Source of the DNA: Gammaproteobacteria bacterium
Lineage (GTDB): Bacteria; Pseudomonadota; Gammaproteobacteria; Pseudomonadales; Pseudohongiellaceae
Assembly (NCBI GenBank): GCA_028818225.1
Contig: JAPPOG010000045.1
Location: 1-64,000 of the forward strand
DNA: 64,000 bases
Direction: 5' to 3'
The translations under genes were made by a program, and so were the position numbers. Positions 53,892 through 63,716 of the stretch are shown here, piece by piece. Position 1 is the stretch's first letter, and each line of letters starts with the position of its first letter. The notes beneath the pieces are model-generated. The model was not told the origin of the DNA, ran no database searches, and worked only from the letters and a program-made list of their open reading frames with translations.

Positions 53892-56315
53892 TCAACCTCT
53901 GTAATTGTTCTGAGCAAGTTCTACGGCTTCTTCCGCAGTTCCTGCTATGTGATTAAGAATCATGCTGGTGGTAATTGGCGAGGCGCCGAATATATGCCCA
54001 TCCAATGCATCTGTAATTGCGGCGGTAAGCGCTGCAGATACAGAACCCTGCGCTGGCTCACCAACACCGCGAGCACCCACCGGATTTTCTGGATCGGGTA
54101 GATCCACCCAGCCAGTATCAATTTTCAATGGGCAATCGAGATAGGTTGGCACCTTACTCTGCCAGTAACCGGTACTCGCTGGAATGCCATTCTGAGGATC
54201 GTACAAGTGCTGCTCTAATGCAGAGAGCCCGATACCCCAAACCGCACCACCAACTAATTGGTTATCCATGCCCTTCGGATGCATGATGGTTCCGGCTTCC
54301 GCGATCTGGATCATGTCAAGAATTTCAAACTTGCCAGTTTCCTTATCAAGTTCGATCTCACAGCAAGTCACGGTAAATCCCGGAGGATTTCCTTCATGGC
54401 GCGGATCATGGAAAATTCCCATGAAGCCAGTTCCAGCCAGACGATCGGCTGCAATCTGAGTCCACTCTGCCAGTTCTTCAGGAAGTTCAGCTTCACCGGT
54501 GTATTTACCACCGAGCTCCATGCCGCGGGCAGCGACTTCACCAAATGACATACCAACAGAATCATCTGCAATCTGATGCACGCGCTCGTTGGAAATGTCG
54601 TAGTCCTCAGGCGCACCGCCGAGATCGTTCGCTGCTATTTCCTTCATCTTCGCTAACATATCTTGCGCTGCACCATAAAAGGTTCGGGTGTTAGTAAAGA
54701 TTGAGTTACTGCCGTCTTGAGGCGAAGTAATTGGCAGATGCAAGTCCGTGCGGCCGGTAACAATGTCCACGCGGTCCCAAGGCATCTTAAGTACTTCAGC
54801 TGCAGCCCGTGAAACAGCAGCATAAGAATAGGTACCTAAGTTACCCACACCGTTGTGAACTTTGAGTCGACCATCTGCACCCATCATGACGATGCCATCC
54901 ATGCCAGAGCGACCTGCGTTGTGATAACCCTGACCGATGCCAAGACCTATCACCTTGCTACCATTCTGTTGACGCCGCCGTGATTGACGTTCATCCCAGC
55001 CAAATTGTTCTCGCGCCATTTCCAGGGCTTCTGGCATGTAAGCAGAAGTGAAAGGCGTTCGCTGTGGGCCACCAACATCACCATTCATTGGTGTGTTGAT
55101 CTTACGAATATCAAATCGGCTTATGCCCAACTCGTCTGCCGCAACGTCAAGAATTGGTGAAATGATTGGCGCGATCTGGTTTTGACCTGGACCACGCTGC
55201 GCGCCGCGGTGTGCAGTGTTGGTGCCGATTGCAGTACCGCGGAAGCGAACTGCATCAGCCTGGTAAAGTACACTGATACAGTCGGCAGCCGAGTAGGCAT
55301 CAGCACCACCACCTTTTCCGCCATTATCGGAAACAATCCAGAGATCGCAAGCTGCCATGACGCCGTCAGGCTTGAAGCCAACTTTGATCCAACCAGTCAG
55401 GCCCTGACGAGCACCACCAATCGTGAATTCTTCTTCGCGAGTGACGCGCATCATTACCGGGCGATTAATTTTTTGCGAAAGCTTGGCCGGAACCCCGTAT
55501 ACAGGCACTGAACCTGCCCGGGCTCTCTGACCGAAACCACCACCTGTCGCTTCATTAATGAAGACCAGGTCTGCTTTTGGTACGCCAATGATGCCGGCAA
55601 TACCGTCTGCAAAAGCCGTCAGACTCTGGGAGCCGCCATACAGGTACAACTTGCCATCTTCCCAATAGGCCAGTGCCGATCTCGGCTCCATGGACATGTG
55701 TGGATAACCGGCATTAGTGAATGTACCTTCATAAACATACGAGGATGCAGCGAAAGAGGCTTCAAGATCGCCGTATTCAACAGTCTGTTGTGGCTCGGCA
55801 GTCGGCTCGTTACCGGCTCGCATGCTGGCAACCTGGTCTGCGGTCCATTTCTCCTGAGCAAAACCCTGACGGAATACAAACGTATTACCACCGTTGTAGG
55901 CATCGGCACCGTCGGGAAGCAAGCTGTCCAGTGGATCTGTGACGAATGGCAGTCTTTCAAAAGTCACCGAGATTGCGGCAATGGCCGTCTCAGCAATTTT
56001 TTCACTGTCTGCTGCCAGCGCCAGAATAGGCTCACCTACCAGAGTTGGTTCGTTGGTGAGAATTTTTAAGCCGGTACTTTGTGGCTCACCATCCGGATAC
56101 ACATCGTCCGCGGTGAGAATCCCGTGCACCCCTTCCATTGCCAAAGCTGCAGAGGCATCAATGTCCAGAACACGTGCGTGGGGAATCGGGCTTGTTAGTA
56201 GTCTTGCATAGACCATCCCTTCGCGGGTGTAGTCTTCTGCATACTTAATCCGACCAGTGACCTTACCTGGCACATCTGGCGGAGTAAAATCTTTTCCAAT
56301 ATGCATATATGCCAT
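53892..56315 (-). CDS. Molybdopterin-binding catalytic subunit of xanthine dehydrogenase-family enzyme
   Basis: The catalytic chain, 807 residues, with the two molybdenum-cofactor domains of the xanthine oxidase family. Visible stretches are EATGGGFGQRARAG, GTAIGTNTAHRGAQRGPGQ, GYHNAGRSGMDG, and near the C-terminus GARGVGEPAQGS holding the catalytic Glu (GVGE). It hydroxylates aldehydes or N-heterocycles with water as the oxygen source; the substrate is unknown. It has no signal peptide of its own, and the upstream 2Fe-2S subunit has a Tat signal, as in periplasmic PaoABC. It follows that gene by five bases. No XdhC-type insertion chaperone gene is nearby. Confidence 0.9.
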   Translation of the reverse strand: MAYMHIGKDFTPPDVPGKVTGRIKYAEDYTREGMVYARLLTSPIPHARVLDIDASAALAMEGVHGILTADDVYPDGEPQSTGLKILTNEPTLVGEPILALAADSEKIAETAIAAISVTFERLPFVTDPLDSLLPDGADAYNGGNTFVFRQGFAQEKWTADQVASMRAGNEPTAEPQQTVEYGDLEASFAASSYVYEGTFTNAGYPHMSMEPRSALAYWEDGKLYLYGGSQSLTAFADGIAGIIGVPKADLVFINEATGGGFGQRARAGSVPVYGVPAKLSQKINRPVMMRVTREEEFTIGGARQGLTGWIKVGFKPDGVMAACDLWIVSDNGGKGGGADAYSAADCISVLYQADAVRFRGTAIGTNTAHRGAQRGPGQNQIAPIISPILDVAADELGISRFDIRKINTPMNGDVGGPQRTPFTSAYMPEALEMAREQFGWDERQSRRRQQNGSKVIGLGIGQGYHNAGRSGMDGIVMMGADGRLKVHNGVGNLGTYSYAAVSRAAAEVLKMPWDRVDIVTGRTDLHLPITSPQDGSNSIFTNTRTFYGAAQDMLAKMKEIAANDLGGAPEDYDISNERVHQIADDSVGMSFGEVAARGMELGGKYTGEAELPEELAEWTQIAADRLAGTGFMGIFHDPRHEGNPPGFTVTCCEIELDKETGKFEILDMIQIAEAGTIMHPKGMDNQLVGGAVWGIGLSALEQHLYDPQNGIPASTGYWQSKVPTYLDCPLKIDTGWVDLPDPENPVGARGVGEPAQGSVSAALTAAITDALDGHIFGASPITTSMILNHIAGTAEEAVELAQNNYRG

Positions 56316-56320
56316 GATAG

Positions 56321-56908
56321 TTATCCTATTAATTCGGCAGCGCGCATGACGCCATCGAGGTAAGAGTCATAAGATCCACAACGACAAATATTGCCTGACA
56401 AGGCATGCCGTGCTTCATCTCGGGTTGGTGCTGGATTTTCCCGTAGCAATCCTACGGCAGCCATCACTTGTCCAGGTGTGCAGTAACCACACTGTGGTGC
56501 AAGTTCTTCTACGAACGCTTGCTGTACTGGATGTAAATCACCGTTCGCACTTTCCAGACCTTCTACAGTCTCAATGCGATCGTTCTTGAATGAGTGGGTC
56601 AGCACTGAACAAGCATAAGTTGGTACATCGTTCACTAACACTGTGCAGGCACCACACTCGCCTCGGTTACATCCGAGTTTGGTTCCAGTCAAGCCAAGCT
56701 TGTAACGCAGGGTCGAGGCCAAAGTTTCCTGAGGCTCAACATCAACGTTACGGACCTGGCCGTTTACATTGATTCGAACTAAACGCTCAACAAATCCGGA
56801 AGGTCTCTCCTGGCCAGTTGCGGAATACCACGCGGCGGTAGTAGTCGCAGCTGCACCAGAGGCAATGACCCCCTTGATGAAGCGTCTTCTCGTTAGTTTT
56901 GGATTCAC
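56321..56908 (-). CDS. 2Fe-2S subunit of molybdenum hydroxylase, Tat-exported
   Basis: A 195-residue iron-sulfur subunit. Residues 7-9 are the twin-arginine RRR in LTRRRFIKGV, followed by an Ala-rich export stretch and probable cleavage near ATGQ. Plant-type [2Fe-2S] ligands are Cys80, 85, 88 (LGCNRGECGAC) and Cys100; the second cluster uses Cys140, 143 (QCGYC) and Cys175, 177 (ICRCG). It is first in the operon (Fe-S, Mo, FAD, cytochrome b, small protein). The order differs from PaoABC, where the FAD subunit gene precedes the Mo subunit gene. Confidence 0.93.
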   Translation of the reverse strand: MNPKLTRRRFIKGVIASGAAATTTAAWYSATGQERPSGFVERLVRINVNGQVRNVDVEPQETLASTLRYKLGLTGTKLGCNRGECGACTVLVNDVPTYACSVLTHSFKNDRIETVEGLESANGDLHPVQQAFVEELAPQCGYCTPGQVMAAVGLLRENPAPTRDEARHALSGNICRCGSYDSYLDGVMRAAELIG

Positions 56909-57432
56909 GGGTTTGTCGCCTCCTTAGTAGGCTTTAAGAAAAAATCTTGTGCAGGTTTCTAGAGAAAATTAATTCTTGTTATTAGTGTTCTGCTTACTCG
57001 TAAGATCTTGCAAATCTAAATGAGAATTGTTCGCAACAAAACCCAATTTTTTGCAGTACATACAGAGGCTTAGAGTAAATCAGCTCTACTCCAGAATCAA
57101 GCAAGCCAACTCCGGCAATAACTTGTATTTTGGCCGATTCAGCGCGCTCGCGGGTACACAAAAAATTGCCGTTTTTAATTCGAAAATGCGCGCATAAAAA
57201 CGCCGTAAACACTCGCGTTTTTTCCTCCGTCTCGACCATTTTTAAAGCAGCAACAATTTCCGGCACAGTGGAAATTTGTTTAATTTTTAATCAAAACCAT
57301 TAAAAAAGTACCCTGGAGTTAGTGCCAACACATGACAATTTGTTTTCAAAAATTTCTGTGGGAAAAAGTTCATAAGCGACCAAAAATCAGCCACTTAGTT
57401 CGCCGAAGAATCTGCGGAAACCCGCGTAAACC
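56909..57432. other. Intergenic stretch upstream of the gltB promoter
   Basis: About 520 bases of AT-rich sequence between the divergent molybdoenzyme operon and gltB. No open frame carries a usable start signal; a minus-strand frame at 56994-57266 has neither a ribosome binding site nor a known motif. Regulatory sites for both directions are expected here, but I see no clear palindrome. A strong candidate promoter and a leader hairpin for gltB follow at 57433-57495. Confidence 0.5.
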
Positions 57433-57460
57433 TTGACATATTCTGTCGTAATGCTATTTT
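57433..57460 (+). promoter_or_regulatory. Candidate sigma-70 promoter of gltBD
   Basis: A consensus -35 (TTGACA, 57433-57438), a 16-base spacer, and an extended -10 (TG-C-TATTTT, 57452-57460). It lies about 220 bases before the gltB start codon, so it would give a long leader of roughly 210 bases. Confidence 0.6.
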
Positions 57461-57475
57461 GAGCAGCCTTTTCCC

Positions 57476-57495
57476 TTGAGCTCAGCGAAGCTCAA
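57476..57495 (+). promoter_or_regulatory. Hairpin in the gltB leader
   Basis: TTGAGCT (57476-57482), loop CAGCGA, AGCTCAA (57489-57495): a perfect 7-base stem 16 bases after the candidate -10. An A run follows it rather than a T run, so it is not a terminator. It would sit close to the 5' end of the gltB message. Possible roles are RNA stability or a protein-binding site; neither is shown by the sequence. Confidence 0.5.
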
Positions 57496-57679
57496 AAAGC
57501 GGATTGGGATACAAGTAATTCGCCAAGTCCTATCAGGCAAAATTCAGCAGCGTAACGCCGACCAACCCGAGAGGCAGTGCCATCGACGGGATGGGAAATA
57601 GCGGATAAAAATCCGGGATTTGGGGCGTAATAGGCCAAGAAGAACTGGATAGCGAATCAAGATTGAGACCTTTAATTTT

Positions 57680-60600
57680 ATGAGCGACATGAAAAAAATG
57701 CCGTTGAAGTTTGGTTTTCCCGAGAAGACCGGACTTTATGACCCAGCAATGGAAAAAGACTCCTGTGGAGTAGGCTTTGTCGCCAATATTAAAGGTCAAC
57801 CCAGTCATCAAATCATGCTGGATGCCTACCATATAAATTCTCGCATGGATCATCGCGGAGGATGTGGATTCGAAGCCAATACCGGTGATGGTGCCGGCAT
57901 CTTAATGGCGCTACCCCACAGTTTTTTCCAGAAGATTGCCAGTGAGCAATTCGATATTGACATCTCTCCTGGTCATTATGCGGTCGGCAATATCTTCCTG
58001 CCGCAGATAGAAGAAGAAAGAGTCCGCTGCCAGGAAGCAATAAACCAAATAATTGCCGAAGAAGGTCAACAACTAGTTGGTTGGCGAGAAGTTCCCCTTG
58101 ATGCAGATGGCGCCGACGTTGGACCGGCTGCAAGAATGGCTCAACCCTTCATTATGCAATTGTTTATCGCGGCCGCCGATGATCTTGAACACAATCAATT
58201 CGAACGAGTGAACTACGTAATTCGCAAACGTTTCACTCATTTGCTCCGCAATGACGAATCGCTGACAGAAAGGAAACAGGTTTATGCTTGCAGCCTTTCA
58301 ACAAAAGTAATCGTTTACAAAGGAATGCTCACTCCGGGTCAGTTGTTTCCTTTTTACAAAGATTTGACCGATCCAGCATTCGAAACTCATCTGGCTATGG
58401 TGCATTCAAGATTCAGCACCAATACATTCCCCTCCTGGGATCGCGCCCAACCCAATCGTTTCATGAGCCACAACGGAGAGATAAATACGCTGCGCGGTAA
58501 TGTAAATTCCATGGCGGCCCGTCAGGGCAAAGTGGCTACCGATGTGTTTGGGGACAAACTCAATGCAATATTCCCAGTCATCGATGATGACCTGTCAGAT
58601 TCTGGTAGTTTCGATGCAGTACTGGAATTTTTGCTCCTGTCTGGTCGTTCACTCGCAGAAGCAACCATGATGATGATTCCAGAGGCCTGGCAGTCTGATG
58701 CCAACATGGCGCAGGAGAAGAAAGATTTTTACGAATATCACTCTGCCCTGATGGAACCATGGGATGGTCCCGCATCCATTGTATTCTCCGATGGTCAATA
58801 CATAGGCGCTGTACTGGATCGCAATGGCCTGAGGCCGAGTCGTTATTACATCACTCACGATGACAGATGCATCATGGCGTCGGAAGTCGGAGTGCTGCAG
58901 GTCGATCCGGCGAATGTAAAATCTAAAGGACGGTTACAACCGGGTAAGATGTTCTTGCTGGATTTTGATCAGGGTCGATTAATTCCAGATGAAGAAGTAA
59001 AACAATTAATTTGTAAGAAGCGTCCTTATGGCGAATGGCTTGCTGAACAAAAAGTTTCCTTAGCTGACATTGCTTCGAGCAACGCAGCACATTCACTGGA
59101 TGCAGACGACACGCTGCACCGTATGCAGGCTTTCGGTTACACCACAGAAACAATGCAGTTCATGTTGATCCCGTTAGTTACGGAAGCTAGAGATCCTCTG
59201 GGTTCAATGGGTAACGATTCTGCTCTTGCGTGTTTATCAGACAAACCAAGGATGATTTACGATTACTTCAAGCAACTCTTCGCCCAGGTTACCAATCCTG
59301 CTATTGATTCAATTCGTGAAGAAGTAGTCATGAGTCTGCGCTGCTTTATTGGACCTGAAGGAAACCTGTTAGAGTCAACTGCAGAGCAGGCTCATCGTCT
59401 AAGCCTTGACCATCCAATTCTTTCGAACCAGCAGCTTACTGATATCAAACACATGGATTACAAAGGAATGCGATCTCAAGTGATCGACATTACCTATGCA
59501 GCAGGCGAAGAAAATGGTTACCGCAATGCCATAGAAAGAATTTGTGTAGAAGCTACTGCGGCAATCGAAAATGGATTTTCCTTTATTATTCTTTCCGATC
59601 GCCACACCTCGAAAGCGCATATTCCTCTCAGTGCCCTGGTCGCCTGTGGTGCTGTTCATCATCATTTAGTTAAGCATGAACAGCGCACACAGATCGGTAT
59701 TATTCTCGAAACCGGTGAAGCGAGAGAAGTGCATCATCATTGCTTATTAACTGGATATGGTGCTGATGCCATAAATCCTTATCTTGCTTTTGAAGCACTG
59801 TGGCAGGCCCAGCAGGAAGGATTGTTGGGTGATCAGTATCCAGATGAAGATTCTTTGGTAGCTGCCTATAAAAAGGGCATCGCCAAAGGCTTGTTGAAAG
59901 TAATGGCAAAGATGGGAATCTCCACTTTGCAATCCTATAAAGGCGCCCAGATTTTTGAAGCTGTCGGACTGGCGGATGAAATTATCGACAAGTGTTTCGT
60001 TGGTACTGCCAGTCGCGTTCAGGGTGTAAATTTCGACGTCTTAATCGAAGAGTCCCATCGACGTCATATCCTTGGTTTTCCTGCTAAAGAGAGCGATTTA
60101 GTGCCTGTACTGAATAACCCTGGAGATTTTCACTGGCGAACCGGTGGTGATACCCATATGTGGAATCCCAATACAATTTTTAATCTTCAGGTGGCAGCAA
60201 GAAATAACAGCGTCGAAGCTTATGAGGCTTTTGCGAAGCATGCTAATGAAGAGGCAACGCGTCGCTGCGCCTTTCGTGGTTTATTGAAATTCCGCACTGA
60301 GGTTAATGAAGCAATTGCAATCGATGAGGTTGAGCCTGCCAGCGAAATCGTAAAACGATTTGCAACCGGTGCCATGAGCTTTGGTTCTATTTCAGAAGAA
60401 AGTCATGAATCCCTGGCAATTGCCATGAACCGCCTTGGTGGCAAATCCAATACCGGCGAAGGTGGTGAAGATCCTGTTCGATTCGACCCACTGCCGAATG
60501 GTGATTCCAAGCGTTCTGCCATTAAGCAGGTAGCATCAGGACGATTCGGTGTTACGGCCTGGTACCTGACCAACGCTGATGAACTGCAAATAAAAATTGC

Positions 60601-62239
60601 ACAGGGAGCGAAACCCGGCGAAGGTGGGGAATTACCTGGACGCAAAGTAGATGAGCAGATCGCACGCATTCGCCATTCAACACCAGGCGTGGGACTAATC
60701 AGCCCTCCTCCACATCACGATATTTATTCTATCGAAGATATTGCCCAGCTAATTCATGATTTAAAGAACGCGAATCGTGAAGCACGCATTAGCGTGAAGC
60801 TGGTTTCTGAAATTGGTGTAGGCACAATTGCCGCCGGCGTTACCAAAGCGAAAACGGATCATCTTGTAATCGCGGGACATGATGGGGGAACGGGAGCATC
60901 TCCCCTTACCTCTATTAAGCATGCCGGACTTCCATGGGAACTGGGAATTGCTGAAACTCACCAGACCCTGGTAATGAATAATTTGCGATCGCGGGTAGTG
61001 CTGCAAACCGATGGCCAGTTGAAAACCGGAAGGGATATTGCAGTAGCAGCTTTGTTGGGAGCAGAAGAATTTGGTTTTGCTACGGCGCCTTTAATTACTC
61101 TCGGCTGTATCATGATGCGCAAGTGTCATATGAATACTTGTCCGGTTGGAATTGCTACGCAAGATCCAGATTTACGCAAAAAATTTAAAGGCAAGCCGGA
61201 ACATGTAGTGAACTATTTGTTCATGGTTGCAGAGGAATTGCGCGGCATCATGGCACAACTTGGCTTGCGCACCATTAATGAAATGATCGGGCGAGTAGAT
61301 CTGCTGGATACCGATGAAGCAATCGAACACTGGAAGGCCAGCGGCCTGGATTTAAGTGCGATACTGGAGCCTGCAAAAGTTGTTTTCGAAAACACCGGAT
61401 TCTATTGCAATAAAGCTCAGGATCATGGCCTCGACAAAGCACTGGATAATGAATTAATTCGTCTGGCACAACCCGCATTAGACACTGGCGAAAAAGTATT
61501 TATCGAACATGAAATCATCAATACAAACCGTGTAGTGGGAACCATGCTCTCTAATGAAGTAGCCAAACGCTTTAAAGAGGAGATGCTTCCAGATGCCACA
61601 ATTAATATTAAGTTTACCGGTTCTGCCGGTCAGTCATTAGGTGCCTGGCTAGCCAAAGGGGTGACGCTAACAGTAGAAGGCGATGCTAATGACTACGTTG
61701 GCAAAGGCCTTTCCGGCGGCAAGATAATTATCTATCCGCCCAAGAAGAGCAGCTTCAAAGCAGAAGAAAATATAATTGCGGGTAATGTCATACTTTATGG
61801 CGCTACCGGCGGTGAAGCCTACATTCGCGGTATTGCTGCGGAACGCTTTGCGGTAAGGAATAGCGGCGCCAGCGCCGTAATCGAAGGCATTGGTGATCAC
61901 GGTTGCGAATACATGACCGGTGGATGCGTAGTCATTCTGGGTAAAACAGGTAGAAACTTTGGTGCCGGAATGAGTGGTGGCATCGCTTTCGTCTGGGATC
62001 CTGATGGAGATTTTCATAAACAATGCAATATGGAAACGTTCGAACTGGAGTCAATCTCGGCGGCGAATGATATCTTGCAGTTGAAATCCCTCATCCAAAA
62101 TCACCTGGATTACACGGAATCACCTGTGGCGAAAAGAGTTTTAGATAATTGGGAAACTACCCTTGGTCAGTTTGTGAAAGTTATGCCAACAGATTACAAA
62201 CGCGTGTTGGCTGAAAGAGCTGCGGCAACTGCGGCCTAA
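57680..62239 (+). CDS. gltB: Glutamate synthase large subunit
   Basis: The 1519-residue alpha subunit of NADPH-glutamate synthase, which makes glutamate from glutamine and 2-oxoglutarate. Removal of the first 28 residues would expose the Ntn nucleophile Cys29 (SCGVGFVANIKG). The amidotransferase domain runs to about residue 430, followed by a central domain. The FMN/synthase domain starts near FATGAMSFGSISEESHE, with GGEDPVRF, KPGEGGELPG and the [3Fe-4S] cysteines in LGCIMMRKCHMNTCPVG. A beta-helix C-terminal domain (EGIGDHGCEYMTGG) ends it. Length matches the family. The start at 57680 has only a weak ribosome binding site; the next ATG, three codons on, is possible. Confidence 0.98.
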   Translation: MSDMKKMPLKFGFPEKTGLYDPAMEKDSCGVGFVANIKGQPSHQIMLDAYHINSRMDHRGGCGFEANTGDGAGILMALPHSFFQKIASEQFDIDISPGHYAVGNIFLPQIEEERVRCQEAINQIIAEEGQQLVGWREVPLDADGADVGPAARMAQPFIMQLFIAAADDLEHNQFERVNYVIRKRFTHLLRNDESLTERKQVYACSLSTKVIVYKGMLTPGQLFPFYKDLTDPAFETHLAMVHSRFSTNTFPSWDRAQPNRFMSHNGEINTLRGNVNSMAARQGKVATDVFGDKLNAIFPVIDDDLSDSGSFDAVLEFLLLSGRSLAEATMMMIPEAWQSDANMAQEKKDFYEYHSALMEPWDGPASIVFSDGQYIGAVLDRNGLRPSRYYITHDDRCIMASEVGVLQVDPANVKSKGRLQPGKMFLLDFDQGRLIPDEEVKQLICKKRPYGEWLAEQKVSLADIASSNAAHSLDADDTLHRMQAFGYTTETMQFMLIPLVTEARDPLGSMGNDSALACLSDKPRMIYDYFKQLFAQVTNPAIDSIREEVVMSLRCFIGPEGNLLESTAEQAHRLSLDHPILSNQQLTDIKHMDYKGMRSQVIDITYAAGEENGYRNAIERICVEATAAIENGFSFIILSDRHTSKAHIPLSALVACGAVHHHLVKHEQRTQIGIILETGEAREVHHHCLLTGYGADAINPYLAFEALWQAQQEGLLGDQYPDEDSLVAAYKKGIAKGLLKVMAKMGISTLQSYKGAQIFEAVGLADEIIDKCFVGTASRVQGVNFDVLIEESHRRHILGFPAKESDLVPVLNNPGDFHWRTGGDTHMWNPNTIFNLQVAARNNSVEAYEAFAKHANEEATRRCAFRGLLKFRTEVNEAIAIDEVEPASEIVKRFATGAMSFGSISEESHESLAIAMNRLGGKSNTGEGGEDPVRFDPLPNGDSKRSAIKQVASGRFGVTAWYLTNADELQIKIAQGAKPGEGGELPGRKVDEQIARIRHSTPGVGLISPPPHHDIYSIEDIAQLIHDLKNANREARISVKLVSEIGVGTIAAGVTKAKTDHLVIAGHDGGTGASPLTSIKHAGLPWELGIAETHQTLVMNNLRSRVVLQTDGQLKTGRDIAVAALLGAEEFGFATAPLITLGCIMMRKCHMNTCPVGIATQDPDLRKKFKGKPEHVVNYLFMVAEELRGIMAQLGLRTINEMIGRVDLLDTDEAIEHWKASGLDLSAILEPAKVVFENTGFYCNKAQDHGLDKALDNELIRLAQPALDTGEKVFIEHEIINTNRVVGTMLSNEVAKRFKEEMLPDATINIKFTGSAGQSLGAWLAKGVTLTVEGDANDYVGKGLSGGKIIIYPPKKSSFKAEENIIAGNVILYGATGGEAYIRGIAAERFAVRNSGASAVIEGIGDHGCEYMTGGCVVILGKTGRNFGAGMSGGIAFVWDPDGDFHKQCNMETFELESISAANDILQLKSLIQNHLDYTESPVAKRVLDNWETTLGQFVKVMPTDYKRVLAERAAATAA

Positions 62240-62279
62240 TGGTTTGACCATCAACATTGAATAGAGTGTAGAAAAATAG

Positions 62280-63716
62280 ATGGGCAAGCCCACAGGATTT
62301 AAAGAATTTGATCGAAAGACAGAGCCCTATCGCGACGCGATGGAGCGCCTTATCGATTTCAAAGAAATTTATACCGATCACCAGGAAGAACATCTTGCCA
62401 CTCAAGGTGCCCGCTGCATGGATTGCGGTGTTCCCTTCTGTCAGTCCGACGAAGGTTGCCCGGTCTATAACCTGATTCCCGAGTGGAATGACCTGGTTTA
62501 CCACAAGCGCTGGAAAGAGGCGTTGGATCGATTGCACAAGACTAATAATTTTCCTGAATTCACCGGCCGAGTCTGCCCGGCTCCTTGTGAAGGTGCCTGC
62601 GTTTTAGGCATTCACGAACCAGCAGTAACTATTAAGAACATCGAATGTGCTATAGCTGATAAGGGCTTCGAAGAGGGCTGGGTTGTAGCGAATCCACCAC
62701 ACTTTCGTTCTGGCAAAACAGTAGCAGTGGTCGGCTCCGGGCCCGCGGGACTGGCTGCTGCCGCGGAACTAAATCTGAAAGGCCATAAAGTAACAGTGTA
62801 CGAGCGAGACGATCGCATCGGCGGACTCTTGATGTATGGCATTCCGAACATGAAGTTAGATAAAGGTATCGTTGATCGTCGGGTAAACCTATTGCAGGAA
62901 GAGGGTATCAACTTCGTCGTTAACACGGATGTAGGAGGCAGTGGTGAAAATGGTATGCCTGTTGAGCAACTGTTAAATGATTTCGATGCTGTGTTGCTCG
63001 CTACCGGTGCAACCACGGCGCGAGACTTACAGATTCCGGGAAGGGCTGGTGATGGCGTTCACTTCGCCATGGAATTCCTGTTACAGAACACCAGGAGCTT
63101 ATTAGATTCAAATCTTGAAGATGGCAACTACATTGCTGCAAAAGATAAAAATGTAATCGTAATTGGTGGTGGTGATACTGGAACTGACTGTATTGGTACT
63201 TCCCTTCGCCATGGCTGCAAGACCCTGATTAACTTCGAGATCATGCCAAAACCACCAGTTGATCGAGCGGATAATAACCCCTGGCCCACCTGGCCGCTTA
63301 TTTTTCGCGTTGATTATGGACATGAGGAAGCAGCTGCTCGTGACGGCAAAGATCCGCGAGTCTATTCTATCTCTGGCAAGGAATTTGTACGGGATGATGA
63401 CGGCCAACTGCTGGGCATTAATACTGTAGAAGTGGATTCGAACTTTCAGGAAGTCCCAGGTACCGTGCAGTTCTGGGAAGCCGATCTAATCCTGCTCTCC
63501 ATGGGTTTCCTTGGGCCGGAACACTACGTTTGCGAACCCCTTAACCTGGAACTGGATCAGCGTTCCAATTACAAAGCCGAATACGGTAAATTTGATACTT
63601 CACACGAAAAGGTTTTTGCGGCGGGCGATTGTCGCAGAGGCCAGTCACTGGTTGTGCGCGCAATCGACGAGGGTCGCTTAGCAGCTGTTGCAATCGATTC
63701 CTTTCTTGATAGCTAG
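62280..63716 (+). CDS. gltD: Glutamate synthase small subunit
   Basis: The 478-residue beta subunit that takes electrons from NADPH. The N-terminal region has the cluster cysteines [16 protein letters not shown] and [12 protein letters not shown] binding is at [14 protein letters not shown] (about 146-160), and the NADP site is [15 protein letters not shown] final motif, [20 protein letters not shown], closes the FAD domain. It begins 40 bases after gltB and is co-transcribed with it. Its TAG stop overlaps the stop of the convergent CoA-ligase gene at CTAG (63713-63716). Confidence 0.97.
   Translation: MGKPTGFKEFDRKTEPYRDAMERLIDFKEIYTDHQEEHLATQGARCMDCGVPFCQSDEGCPVYNLIPEWNDLVYHKRWKEALDRLHKTNNFPEFTGRVCPAPCEGACVLGIHEPAVTIKNIECAIADKGFEEGWVVANPPHFRSGKTVAVVGSGPAGLAAAAELNLKGHKVTVYERDDRIGGLLMYGIPNMKLDKGIVDRRVNLLQEEGINFVVNTDVGGSGENGMPVEQLLNDFDAVLLATGATTARDLQIPGRAGDGVHFAMEFLLQNTRSLLDSNLEDGNYIAAKDKNVIVIGGGDTGTDCIGTSLRHGCKTLINFEIMPKPPVDRADNNPWPTWPLIFRVDYGHEEAAARDGKDPRVYSISGKEFVRDDDGQLLGINTVEVDSNFQEVPGTVQFWEADLILLSMGFLGPEHYVCEPLNLELDQRSNYKAEYGKFDTSHEKVFAAGDCRRGQSLVVRAIDEGRLAAVAIDSFLDS

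Noticed and set aside
56994-57266. 90-codon minus-strand frame upstream of gltB
   Set aside because: No start signal, no known motif, and it lies in an AT-rich control region.
57533-57853. 106-codon minus-strand frame over the gltB start
   Set aside because: Shadow of gltB in its second half and without a ribosome binding site.
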